A stretch of DNA of 64,000 bases from the NCBI RefSeq assembly GCF_022059845.1, contig NZ_CP091851.1:3720001-3784000 (forward strand), given 5' to 3'. Made by a program: the position numbers and the translations under genes. The notes under the pieces were generated by a model. The model was not told where the DNA came from. It did not search any database and was given only the letters and a program-made list of their open reading frames with translations. Shown here in pieces: positions 54,779 through 62,948 of the stretch (positions are counted from its first letter, which is position 1; each line of letters begins with the position of its first letter). The stretch comes from Terrirubrum flagellatum. Its GTDB lineage: Bacteria; Pseudomonadota; Alphaproteobacteria; Rhizobiales; Beijerinckiaceae.

Positions 54779-54820
54779 GAGGCGAAGGCGCGCCTTCGCG
54801 CGCTTTCGAGAAAGGTCGCG

Positions 54821-55459
54821 ATGCCCGCGCCCGATCCAATGACGCGCCAGGCAGCGCCGGGCTGGCATGGCACCGGCTATCTCAAGCCGATCGTCAATCA
54901 TCCGCTGATCGAGATCGGCGACTACACCTATTATGATGATCCGCTCGGACCCGAGAAATTCGTCGGCCGCTGCGTGCGCTATCATTTCGATTTCGTCGGC
55001 GACCGGCTCATCATCGGGAAGTTCTGCGCGATTGCCACAGCGGCGCAGTTCATGATGAACGGCGCCAATCACGCGATGGACGGATTCTCCACCTACCCGT
55101 TCCTCGGCTTCACCGGCTGGAAGGACAAGGCGCCGCCCATCAGCCACGGACGCGGCGACATGATCATCGGCAACGATGTCTGGATCGGCCGCGAGGCGAT
55201 GATCATGCCGGGCGTGAAAATCGGCGACGGCGCGATCATCGGCGCGCGCGCCGTGGTCGGGCGCGACGTGCCGCCCTATGCGATCGTGGTCGGAAATCCC
55301 GGCGCCGTGAAGCGCATGCGTTTCGACGATGCGACCATCGCCGAACTGCTTGAGATCCGCTGGTGGGACTGGCCGCCTGACGTCATCGCGGACAATGTTC
55401 CCGCCATCGCCGGCGCCGATCTCGCGGCGTTGCGCGCCGTCGCTGCGAGCCTTCGATGA
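54821..55459 (+). CDS. Left-handed beta-helix acetyltransferase (CatB/Vat-like)
   Basis: 212 residues of the xenobiotic acetyltransferase type: '[20 protein letters not shown]', '[20 protein letters not shown]' (with the catalytic His at 'ANHAMDG'), then hexapeptide repeats '[20 protein letters not shown]' and '[20 protein letters not shown]', ending '[13 protein letters not shown]'. These enzymes acetylate streptogramin A or chloramphenicol, but most chromosomal members have other, unknown acceptors. It overlaps engB by four bases, so it is part of the yidC-engB operon. Confidence 0.87.
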   Translation: MPAPDPMTRQAAPGWHGTGYLKPIVNHPLIEIGDYTYYDDPLGPEKFVGRCVRYHFDFVGDRLIIGKFCAIATAAQFMMNGANHAMDGFSTYPFLGFTGWKDKAPPISHGRGDMIIGNDVWIGREAMIMPGVKIGDGAIIGARAVVGRDVPPYAIVVGNPGAVKRMRFDDATIAELLEIRWWDWPPDVIADNVPAIAGADLAALRAVAASLR

Positions 55460-56100
55460 CCCCGCCTGACGACCGCCTGATCGAGGAAGGCCGCAAGCTG
55501 TTCGCCGGCGCGGCGGACTTCGTCTGGGCTTCGCCTGACAAAAAGAATCTCATTCCCGAAGGCCCCGTCGAGATCGCCTTCACCGGGCGTTCGAATGTCG
55601 GCAAATCCTCGCTGATCAATGCGCTGACGGGACGCAAATCGCTGGCGCGCACCTCGGTCACGCCGGGCCGCACGCAGGAACTGGTGTTTTTCGACATCGG
55701 CGGACGCTTCCGCCTCGTCGACATGCCGGGCTACGGATTCGCCGAGGCGCCGAAGGAGAAGGTCGCGGCCTGGACGAAACTGATTTTCGACTATCTGCGC
55801 GGCCGTTCGACTCTGGCGCGCGTGCTGCTGCTCATCGACGCGCGCCGCGGCCTCAAAGAGGTCGATGACCAGGTGATGGACACGCTCGACAAGGCGGCTG
55901 TTCCCTATCAGCTCGTGCTGACCAAGAGCGACCAGATTTCGGCGAAGACGCTCGAAGAACTGATGGCGACGATCCGCTCGCGCATCGCCAAGCGGCCGGC
56001 GGCGTTCCCCACGATTGTCGCGACATCGAGTCTGAAGGGTTTCGGGATTCCAGAACTGCGCGCTGGCGTGGCGCAGTTGCTGGAAGAGCGCGGCGCTTAA
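55456..56100 (+). CDS. engB: Ribosome-biogenesis GTPase EngB (YihA/YsxC)
   Basis: Essential GTPase for large-subunit assembly. 214 residues. G1 '[18 protein letters not shown]' (residues 43-60), G2 Thr in '[12 protein letters not shown]', G3 '[12 protein letters not shown]', G4 'LVLTKSDQI', G5 '[14 protein letters not shown]'. The four-base overlap with the acetyltransferase gene means co-translation. In many Rhizobiales it follows yidC directly and is followed by argB; here an acetyltransferase is inserted and argB is absent. Confidence 0.96.
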   Translation: MTPPDDRLIEEGRKLFAGAADFVWASPDKKNLIPEGPVEIAFTGRSNVGKSSLINALTGRKSLARTSVTPGRTQELVFFDIGGRFRLVDMPGYGFAEAPKEKVAAWTKLIFDYLRGRSTLARVLLLIDARRGLKEVDDQVMDTLDKAAVPYQLVLTKSDQISAKTLEELMATIRSRIAKRPAAFPTIVATSSLKGFGIPELRAGVAQLLEERGA

Positions 56101-56130
56101 AGCGACGAGCGCCTGCGGCGCACGTCTTGC

Positions 56131-56281
56131 GCTGGGCCCCGGTCTCCATTTCGCTCAGGCTTCGCCTTCGCTTCATGGAACCGGGGACGGAGACAGCTTC
56201 ACTCTCAAGGAACGAGGCTCTCGTCGTCCCCGGAACGGTGCAGCGAAACGAAGTGAAGCGGAACCGTGTCCGGGGCCCAGC
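56131..56281. repeat. Palindromic repeat, family B copy 2
   Basis: Starts 'gctgggccccggtctcc' and ends 'ccggggcccagc'. Internal 'gcagcgaaacgaagtgaag' and 'cggaaccgtgtc' match copy 1 at 46857-47048. It lies between convergent engB and the ThDP enzyme gene. Confidence 0.88.
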
Positions 56282-56335
56282 AAAAGACTCGCGAGCGAAG
56301 CGAGCGCAAAAAGCAGAAGCGAAAACCCGCGTCGC

Positions 56336-57892
56336 CTAAATCACGACCTCGATGAGATAAGGCCCCTTGCGCGACAGCGCGCCGCGCATCGCCTTCACGA
56401 GTTCATCGACGGTCTCGGCGCGGCTCGCCTCGACGCCCATGCCTTTCGCAAGCGACACCCAGTCGAGCGGCGGATTGTCGAGCGAGAGCATGTCATGCGC
56501 CTTGCGGCCGGGATTCTTGGCTCCGACATTCAGGAGTTCGCCCTTGAGAATCGCATAGGAGCGGTTGGCCCAGATCAAAGTCAGCACGTCACACTTCTCG
56601 CGCGCCTGCGTCCACAGCGCCTGCAGCGTGTACATGCCGGAGCCGTCGGCCTGCAGATTGATCACCTTGCGATCGGGGCAGGCGACCGACGCGCCGGTCG
56701 CGAGCGGAATGCCCTCGCCAATCGCGCCGCCCATCAGTTGCAGCCAGTCATGCGGCGCAGCCGCCTTTGTCATGGCGAAGAAATTGCGGCCCGTGGTGAC
56801 CGACTCGTCGCAGACAATCGCATTCTCGGGCATCAGCGCGCCAAGCACCGCGCCAATCGAATCAGGATCGAGCTTCGCCGCCGTCGGAATCTCCGGGCGC
56901 GCGATCTCATGGGGATAGTCGGGCTCGAGCTTCGCCGCGCCGATCTCGTCGGCGAGACGCGCCAGCGCATCGGCAAGATCCTGATCCTCGTCTGCGAGCA
57001 CATGGAACTCGCAATCGGGATGGGTCATCGCGCTCGGCTTGCCGGGATAGCCGAAGAAGCCGACCGGCGGCTTCGCGCCCACAAGGATCATGCAGCGCAC
57101 GTCGGCCAACGCCGCGACCGCCAAATCGATGACATAGGGCACGCGATCAACGCCGATGCGGCCCGCGCCACGCTGCACGCGCGCATTGGCGCCAGGCGCC
57201 ATCAGCCGACCGCCGGTCTTCTTCGCGATGCGGGCAGCGTCCTTGAGAGGCTTCTCACGCAGCGCGACGCCGCCAACCATGAGCATCACGTTCGACTTCG
57301 TCATCGCGATCTTCGCGATCTCGCGCACGACGTCATCCGCCACCTTGCCGCGCGCGCGGGGCGGGCGCGTGGCCACCGGACCGGAGCCTTCGCCCCACGC
57401 CGTGTCGGCGGGAAGGATCAAAGTCGCGATCTGCCCCGGCGGATTGCTTGCGGCGTGAATGGCGTCGGCGCCGTCCTGCGCCACGGTCATCGAGCTCGAG
57501 CCCGTGCGCACCCAATGCGACAGCGGATGCGCCAGCGCCTCGATGTCGGTCGTCAGCGGCGCGTCGAAGCGGCGATGATAGAGCGCATGTTCGCCGACGA
57601 TGTTGATCATGGGCGAGCGAGCGCGCCGCGCATTGTGGATGTTGGCGAGGCCGTTCGCCATGCCCGGGCCGAGGTGTAGCAAAGTCGCCGCCGGCTTGTC
57701 CGCCATGCGCGCATAGCCGTCGGCCGCGCCAGTCGCGCCGCCCTCGAAGAGGCAGAGCACGCAGCGCATGCCGTCGACGCGATCGAGCGCGGCGACGAAA
57801 TGCATCTCCGAGGTGCCGGGATTGGTGAAGCTGACATCGACGCCTGCGCCGACCATCGTCCGCACCAGGCTTTCCGCGCCGTTCATCGTCAT
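56336..57892 (-). CDS. Acetolactate-synthase-like thiamine-diphosphate enzyme
   Basis: 518 residues from the ATG at 57892. ThDP-family layout: 'DVSFTNPGTSEMHFVAALDR' and 'CVLCLFEGGATGAADGYARM' (the Glu that activates the cofactor), 'LLHLGPGMANGLANIHNARR', a central domain, then the ThDP-binding loop 'VINLQADGSGMYTLQALWTQ' ending in 'LIWANRSYAILKGE'. It is not a usual biosynthetic IlvB: the N-terminal motif reads 'NPGTSEMH' and there is no adjacent small subunit. Relatives are decarboxylases or lyases of the oxalyl-CoA/benzaldehyde-lyase type. It stands alone. Confidence 0.85.
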   Translation of the reverse strand: MTMNGAESLVRTMVGAGVDVSFTNPGTSEMHFVAALDRVDGMRCVLCLFEGGATGAADGYARMADKPAATLLHLGPGMANGLANIHNARRARSPMINIVGEHALYHRRFDAPLTTDIEALAHPLSHWVRTGSSSMTVAQDGADAIHAASNPPGQIATLILPADTAWGEGSGPVATRPPRARGKVADDVVREIAKIAMTKSNVMLMVGGVALREKPLKDAARIAKKTGGRLMAPGANARVQRGAGRIGVDRVPYVIDLAVAALADVRCMILVGAKPPVGFFGYPGKPSAMTHPDCEFHVLADEDQDLADALARLADEIGAAKLEPDYPHEIARPEIPTAAKLDPDSIGAVLGALMPENAIVCDESVTTGRNFFAMTKAAAPHDWLQLMGGAIGEGIPLATGASVACPDRKVINLQADGSGMYTLQALWTQAREKCDVLTLIWANRSYAILKGELLNVGAKNPGRKAHDMLSLDNPPLDWVSLAKGMGVEASRAETVDELVKAMRGALSRKGPYLIEVVI

Positions 57893-58018
57893 GCTGTGAA
57901 AGATTCCGATTGAGACGGCCGCACTAAAGCAGCCGCGACCGTCGGCGCGCAATCGGCAGGGCCGACATGGGCTTATGCCGAAACGAGGGTCGCGCCGTCG
58001 CCATCGCTTCGATCAGGG

Positions 58019-59308
58019 TCAGCCGGTCAGGCGCTCAACCTGGGCGCCGCAGCGCGACAGTTTTTTCTCGAGCGCTTCGAAGCCGCGATCGAGATGATAG
58101 ACGCGATGCACCATCGTCTCGCCTTCGGCCGCGAGCGCGGCGATGACAAGGCCGACCGAGGCGCGCAGATCGGTCGCCATCACAGGCGCGCCCTTCAGCG
58201 TCGGCACGCCTTCGACCGTCGCGAGATCGCCATCGAGCTTGATGTGCGCGCCGAAGCGGGCGAGCTCCTGCACATGCATGAAACGGTTCTCGAAAATCGT
58301 CTCGCGAATATGCGACACGCCCTTTGCGCGCGTCATCAGCGCCATGAACTGCGCCTGCAGATCGGTGGGAAAGCCGGGGAAAGGCTGGGTCGTCACGTCA
58401 ACGGCGGCAATCCCTGAGCCATTGCGGCGCACGCGCACGCCCTCGTTGGTCGCAAGGATTTCGGCGCCGGTCGCGGTCAACGTATCAAACGCCTTTTGCA
58501 GAAGCTCCGGCCGCGCGCCTTCGAGCATCACGTCACCGCCCGCCATGGCGACAGCCATCGCATAGGTGCCGGTCTCGATGCGATCGGGCAGCACCGTGTG
58601 GCGCGCGCCTGACAGGCGCGATGCGCCATCGATGGTGATGGTCGACGTCCCGGCGCCGGAGATGCGCGCGCCCATTTTCACCAGCAGCGCGCAGAGATCG
58701 CCGATCTCCGGCTCCTGCGCGGCGTTGCGAATAACCGTGGTTCCCTTCGCAAGCACCGCCGCCATGACGGCCGTGTGCGTGCCGCCGACAGTGACTTTGG
58801 GAAATTCGATCTCGGCGCCTTTCAGCCCGTCCTTCGCGGTTGCGATGACGTAGCCCGCTTCGATCTCGATCTTTGCGCCGAGACGCTCAAGCGCCATGAG
58901 ATAGAAATCGACCGGGCGCGTGCCGATGGCGCAGCCGCCGGGCAGAGACACTTTCGCTTGTCCCATGCGGGCGAGGAGAGGCGCGATGACCCAGAAGCTG
59001 GCGCGCATGCGCGAGACAAGTTCGTAGGGCGCCGTCGTGTCGACGATCTGCCGGGCCGAGAGCTGGATCGTCTGGCCTGTCTCGCTCTCCTGGCCCACGC
59101 GCTTGCCGGAGATCGAGTGATCGACGCCGTGATTGCCGAGGATGCGCAGGAGCTGCATGACATCGGAGAGGCGCGGCACATTATCGAGAATCACAGTGTC
59201 GTCGGTCAGCAGCGAGGCCGTCATTAGCGGCAGCGCGGCGTTCTTGGCGCCGGAGATCGGGATCGAGCCCCTGAGTTCGGCGCCGCCCACGATGCGAATG
59301 CGATCCAT
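58019..59308 (-). CDS. murA: UDP-N-acetylglucosamine 1-carboxyvinyltransferase
   Basis: First committed step of peptidoglycan synthesis: transfers enolpyruvate to UDP-GlcNAc. Start at 59308 (429 residues) behind a run of G. '[20 protein letters not shown]' at the N-terminus, the loop '[20 protein letters not shown]' with the catalytic, fosfomycin-target Cys, '[20 protein letters not shown]', '[20 protein letters not shown]' and '[20 protein letters not shown]' are all canonical. A small conserved gene lies upstream. Confidence 0.97.
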   Translation of the reverse strand: MDRIRIVGGAELRGSIPISGAKNAALPLMTASLLTDDTVILDNVPRLSDVMQLLRILGNHGVDHSISGKRVGQESETGQTIQLSARQIVDTTAPYELVSRMRASFWVIAPLLARMGQAKVSLPGGCAIGTRPVDFYLMALERLGAKIEIEAGYVIATAKDGLKGAEIEFPKVTVGGTHTAVMAAVLAKGTTVIRNAAQEPEIGDLCALLVKMGARISGAGTSTITIDGASRLSGARHTVLPDRIETGTYAMAVAMAGGDVMLEGARPELLQKAFDTLTATGAEILATNEGVRVRRNGSGIAAVDVTTQPFPGFPTDLQAQFMALMTRAKGVSHIRETIFENRFMHVQELARFGAHIKLDGDLATVEGVPTLKGAPVMATDLRASVGLVIAALAAEGETMVHRVYHLDRGFEALEKKLSRCGAQVERLTG

Positions 59309-59415
59309 CAAATCCCCCCAGGGCACGACGCTTCGATCCCCGAGGGGTCAGCGAGCGCGACAATTTGCCTGCGACATCAAGTCCAATCCGGCCATGCCCG
59401 GCCGCCAAGGCGAAA

Positions 59416-59583
59416 TCAAGGCTTGGCCGGCTTATCACGAGACGCCGCCGGGGGGTCCCGCGGCGGCTCCTCCGTCGCCCGGCCGCGCGCCTGCGTTTTT
59501 CGGCGCTTGAGATTCTCACGCAGCGCCGCCGCAAGCCGCTCGGCCTTCTCGTCCTTCACCGGATCGCCTGACTTGCGGCCCAT
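59416..59583 (-). CDS. Small conserved basic protein upstream of murA
   Basis: 55 residues from the ATG at 59583, with 'ggaagga' as ribosome site. The N-terminus 'GRKSGDPVKDEKAERLAAAL' continues 'RENLKRRKTQARGR', a charged helix, then a Pro/Arg tail. Similar short proteins sit upstream of murA in other Rhizobiales; function unknown. It shares its upstream region with hemA. Confidence 0.75.
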   Translation of the reverse strand: MGRKSGDPVKDEKAERLAAALRENLKRRKTQARGRATEEPPRDPPAASRDKPAKP

Positions 59584-59599
59584 CGGTCCTTCCGCTGAT

Positions 59600-59613
59600 T
59601 TGATTGACGTCAA
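59600..59613. promoter_or_regulatory. FNR/FixK-type box between the small gene and hemA
   Basis: TTGAT-TGAC-GTCAA differs from the consensus TTGAT-N4-ATCAA by one base. It lies 91 bases before the hemA start and 16 before the divergent small gene. hemA is a known target of FNR/FixK regulators in other alphaproteobacteria, which raises demand for heme under low oxygen. Confidence 0.65.
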
Positions 59614-59704
59614 AGACTACTGACCATGCATGCGGTCAATCGCCAGCTTGCGATCATCCCGGGACCGTGCCACCCGACACTGGAACAGATATAATCAGAC
59701 CCAC

Positions 59705-60946
59705 ATGACCGACCCCGCCCGCCGAGCGCTCGCGAACGCGCTGGCCGACCTCCGACAGTCCGGCGCCTATCGCTCCTTTGCGACGCTGCGGCGCGACGCC
59801 GCCGCTTTTCCCCGCGCCATCTGGGAGGGCCCGAACGGCCCGCACGAGATCGTGGTGTGGTGCGCCAATGATTATCTCGGGATGGGGCGCCATCCCGATG
59901 TCATCGCCGCCATGAAGGAGACCGCGGACGCGTCCGGCGTCGGCGCCGGCGGCACGCGCAACATCTCCGGCACCAGCGCCGCGATCGTCGACCTCGAAAG
60001 CGAACTCGCCGATCTCCACGGCAAGGAGGCGGCTCTCGTCTTCACCTCAGGCTATGTCGCGAACCAGACCGGCATCGCAACGATCGCGAAACTGCTGCCG
60101 GACTGCCTGATCATCTCCGACTCCGAGAATCACAACTCGATGATCGCTGGCGTGCGCGGCGCCGGCCGCGAGAAGGCAATCTTCCGTCACAATGATCTCG
60201 CCGATCTCGAACGCATTCTCGCGGCAAGCCCGCGCGAGCGGCACAAACTCATCGTGTTCGAGAGCGTCTATTCCATGGACGGCGACGTCTCGCCGATCCA
60301 TGCGGTCTGCGATCTCGCGGCGAAATATGGCGCGCTGACCTATATCGACGAGGTGCATGCGGTCGGCCTCTATGGCGATCGCGGCGGCGGCTATGCGGAA
60401 GAGGTCGGCGCCATGGCGCGCCTCGATATCATTCAGGGCACGCTGGGCAAGGCCTTCGGCTGCATGGGCGGCTATATCGCCGGCGACACCGTCATCATCG
60501 ACGCCGTGCGCAGCCACGCCCATGGCTTCATCTTCACGACCGCCCTGCCCCCGCCGCTGGCGGCCGCGGCCGCGGCGTCCGTCCGTCATCTCAAGGCCAG
60601 CGGCGCGGAGCGCGCCCAGCACCGGGCCCGCGTCGCCGCAACCAAGGCGGCGCTGGCGGCGCGCCGGCTGCCCGTGATGGCGACGCCGACCCATATCGTG
60701 CCGGTGATGGTCGGCGATCCCCGCGCCTGCAAGGCGGCGACGGACCGGCTGCTTGAACGCCATGGCGTCTATGTCCAGCCGATCAACTATCCCACGGTGC
60801 CCCGGGGGACCGAGCGGCTGAGACTCACGCCCTCGCCGCTCCATGACGAGGCCATGATCGCAGCCCTGGCTGAAGCTCTGGACGAGACCTGGAGCGCGCT
60901 TGGCCTGCCGCGGGCCGAGCCTGGCGGCAGGCTGGCGGCGGAATAA
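59705..60946 (+). CDS. hemA: 5-aminolevulinate synthase
   Basis: Condenses glycine and succinyl-CoA to 5-aminolevulinate, the first step of tetrapyrrole synthesis by the Shemin pathway. 413 residues from the ATG at 59705. Motifs: '[20 protein letters not shown]', '[20 protein letters not shown]', '[20 protein letters not shown]', '[17 protein letters not shown]' and the cofactor lysine K249 in '[17 protein letters not shown]'. This route is diagnostic for alphaproteobacteria. It draws on the same glycine pool that the gcv operon controls. Confidence 0.96.
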   Translation: MTDPARRALANALADLRQSGAYRSFATLRRDAAAFPRAIWEGPNGPHEIVVWCANDYLGMGRHPDVIAAMKETADASGVGAGGTRNISGTSAAIVDLESELADLHGKEAALVFTSGYVANQTGIATIAKLLPDCLIISDSENHNSMIAGVRGAGREKAIFRHNDLADLERILAASPRERHKLIVFESVYSMDGDVSPIHAVCDLAAKYGALTYIDEVHAVGLYGDRGGGYAEEVGAMARLDIIQGTLGKAFGCMGGYIAGDTVIIDAVRSHAHGFIFTTALPPPLAAAAAASVRHLKASGAERAQHRARVAATKAALAARRLPVMATPTHIVPVMVGDPRACKAATDRLLERHGVYVQPINYPTVPRGTERLRLTPSPLHDEAMIAALAEALDETWSALGLPRAEPGGRLAAE

Positions 60947-61044
60947 GTCTCAAAAGGGCGCTCGCGGTTGCGCCCCGGCGGCGCCTATGGCATTCACGCG
61001 CCCGCGGCCGGATCGGCTCTCGCCTCGGCCGCCATCGCCGGATC

Positions 61045-61119
<75 letters not shown>

Positions 61120-61156
61120 GCCCTGCCGTGAAGCGTCGGCGCGACAACCAGAACGC

Positions 61157-61294
61157 TCAAAGCATTGCCATCGCGACGGGCTGCGCGTCCACGCGACCGG
61201 TCGCCGTGATCGCCGTCAGTCCGATCGCCAGCATGATGCCGACGAAGAATATGGTCCCGAGCAGCGTCGCGAACCTTGCCCTGCATGCGTCCAT
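61157..61294 (-). CDS. Tiny membrane protein (45 residues)
   Basis: Starts at 61294 with the best ribosome site of the region ('ttggaggcgacgcg'). The chain 'MDACRARFATLLGTIFFVGI' continues 'MLAIGLTAITATGR' as a single membrane helix, then a short tail 'VDAQPVAMAML'. Too short for ordinary gene calls. No family recognised. It is next to tRNA-Thr, pointing away from it. Confidence 0.55.
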   Translation of the reverse strand: MDACRARFATLLGTIFFVGIMLAIGLTAITATGRVDAQPVAMAML

Positions 61295-61381
61295 CGCGTC
61301 GCCTCCAACGCTGTTGGTCGACGCGAAGGATGGGTCAGTCGGGACGAAGGCGCTGTGCGGGGCTGCACCTCGCCTGTCCGC

Positions 61382-61465
61382 TTACAAAGCGAGCAGAAGG
61401 AGGTTCGCGACACAGGCTGCGATCAGCAGGGTCGGCCAGATCAACGAGGCTGCGGGAACAGACAT
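61382..61465 (-). CDS. Possible 27-residue hydrophobic peptide
   Basis: 'MSVPAASLIWPTLLIAACVA' then 'NLLLLAL', a single hydrophobic helix. The ribosome site is weak ('ggtgaaa'). It lies upstream of the 45-residue membrane protein on the same strand. It may be a coincidence. Confidence 0.3.
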   Translation of the reverse strand: MSVPAASLIWPTLLIAACVANLLLLAL

Positions 61466-61528
61466 TTTCACCAAATGCGACAATTCCGATCTTGTTCCTG
61501 ACCTGTCGGTCAATGCGTCGCCGCGCCG

Positions 61529-61867
61529 TCAGTATCCGCCCAATGCGGCGAAAAAGCAGAAGAGATAACCCGAACTCGACATGCAGAGATGGAAATGCCC
61601 GTCGGGAGATCGCCGCGCCTTGGCGTAGGGAACTGCGATCGTCAGCGGCCGCGGTTTGCTCGCCTGCCACATAGGATGGCCGCCGGGCGCAATCGTCACG
61701 ACATAGCCGTTCGGAGTTTCCTGAACCGATTCGTCTGAAATCTGCGCACAATCGTTGTCATGACAACATTCGACGGGATACCAGTCATGCGCAGCGGCCC
61801 TTCGCGTCGCGAAGGATAATAAAAGCACGGCGAACGCCAATGCCGCCAACGCCGGCCCTGTCCGCAT
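61529..61867 (-). CDS. Small exported Cys-rich protein
   Basis: 112 residues. Signal peptide 'LAALAFAVLLLSFATRRAAA' then the mature start 'HDWYPVECCHDNDCAQIS', with four of its cysteines near the front, and a C-terminal 'GHFHLCMSSSGYLFCFFAAL' pair. The 'HDWYPxECCxDxDC' pattern is found in many Bradyrhizobium-like secreted proteins; no function is known. Metal binding or disulfide folding is possible. It lies ahead of the copper genes but reads as a separate unit. Confidence 0.78.
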   Translation of the reverse strand: MRTGPALAALAFAVLLLSFATRRAAAHDWYPVECCHDNDCAQISDESVQETPNGYVVTIAPGGHPMWQASKPRPLTIAVPYAKARRSPDGHFHLCMSSSGYLFCFFAALGGY

Positions 61868-62096
61868 GCGAGACCTTTCCCTTCGTCAGCGCCGCGAAAC
61901 TCCGCCGCCGCCGCGCCAAACGGACGCCCCTGAGCCAAGAGTATCGCTGGCGAAGAAAAGGGAAAGCCCGGAAGCATCTGCGGCGCACAGCGAATTTTAA
62001 CTGAAACGCAATTGCGCCTGATGAAATCGCGCTTCGCAGCGCGATGAATCAGCGCTGCAGCCGCCGCTATTTGCGGCTGCGGCGCCTGAACTTCAA

Positions 62097-62381
62097 TCAT
62101 TTTTTCTGAATGCGCGTCACGGTGAGCTGACCGTTGACGCGATCGGCCTCGAACTCGACCTGATCGCCCGCTTTCACAGCGGTGAGCATCGCCTTGTCGC
62201 CGGCTTTGAACACCATGGTCATGGCGCCCATGTCGAGATTGGCGATCGGCCCATGCTTGATCGTGATCTTCTCGGCCGACGCGTCGACCTTGGTGACCGC
62301 GCCAGTCACTTTCGCGGTTTCCGCAAGCGCTGAGGTCGCAAGCGCGGCGGCGGCGGAGATAAATATCAAACGACGGAACAT
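62097..62381 (-). CDS. CusF-like periplasmic copper-binding protein
   Basis: 94 residues from the ATG at 62381 (ribosome site 'aaggagaagagag'). Signal peptide 'FRRLIFISAAAALATSALA', then the small OB-like CusF fold 'GAVTKVDASAEKITIKHGPI' and 'ANLDMGAMTMVFKAGD' where His, Met and Met bind Cu(I). It follows the cupredoxin gene by 40 bases and is the last gene of a copper group on the minus strand. It probably hands copper to an exporter encoded elsewhere or outside the window. Confidence 0.9.
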   Translation of the reverse strand: MFRRLIFISAAAALATSALAETAKVTGAVTKVDASAEKITIKHGPIANLDMGAMTMVFKAGDKAMLTAVKAGDQVEFEADRVNGQLTVTRIQKK

Positions 62382-62421
62382 CTCTCTTCTCCTTGATTTG
62401 TGAGTGACTTGGGTTTGCGAA

Positions 62422-62907
62422 TTATTTGACGATGACCATTCCATGCATGCCCGCTTCCAGATGACCCGGAATCAGACATGCGAATTCGAACTCTCCGGCT
62501 TTCGTGAAGCGCCAGACGATCTCGCTGTTCTTCTTCGAGATAATGCGCGCGGCGTTCGGATCGTCATGCTCCATGTCCGGATTCTTGCGCATCTCGATGG
62601 CGTGGAGACGGTTCTCCTCCACGGTCGCGAGAACGAACTCGTGATCGAGATCGCCCTGGTTGAGCAGCTTGAACCTGATCTGCTCGCCGAGCTTCACATC
62701 GATCTTGTCGGGAAAGAACAGCATCTTGCCATCCACCTCCCGCATCGTGATCGGAATCAGGCGCGCCGGCTTCTTGGGATCGCCAGGCTGACCGTAAGCC
62801 GTGTCTTCGGCATGGCCGTGCGAATGGCCGGCGGCGCCGGGACCGGCGAAGGCCGTCGACGCCATGAACAAAGTCGCCGCACAGGCGGCTGCAAATGATC
62901 GTATCAA
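62422..62907 (-). CDS. Exported cupredoxin (plastocyanin-like copper protein)
   Basis: 161 residues from the TTG at 62907 behind 'aaggagagaaagc'; an ATG at 62946 would add 13 basic residues without a ribosome site. Signal 'FAAACAATLFMASTAFA', then a His-rich start 'GHSHGHAED'. The cupredoxin copper ligands are visible: His in 'LDHEFVLA', then Cys, His, Met in 'FACLIPGHLEAGMHG'. It lies between the multicopper oxidase and CusF genes, suggesting periplasmic Cu handling or electron transfer to the oxidase. Confidence 0.88.
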   Translation of the reverse strand: MIRSFAAACAATLFMASTAFAGPGAAGHSHGHAEDTAYGQPGDPKKPARLIPITMREVDGKMLFFPDKIDVKLGEQIRFKLLNQGDLDHEFVLATVEENRLHAIEMRKNPDMEHDDPNAARIISKKNSEIVWRFTKAGEFEFACLIPGHLEAGMHGMVIVK

Positions 62908-62948
62908 GCTTTCTCTCCTTCTCTTGGTTTGGTGACTGGCTTTCATTT

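Noticed and set aside
53657-55147. A 496-codon open frame opposite yidC and the acetyltransferase
   Set aside because: It spans two well-identified genes and has a composition typical of antisense frames.
56336-57892. Assigning this ThDP enzyme as biosynthetic IlvB
   Set aside because: No small subunit gene nearby and motifs differ from IlvB, so the specific name is not supported.
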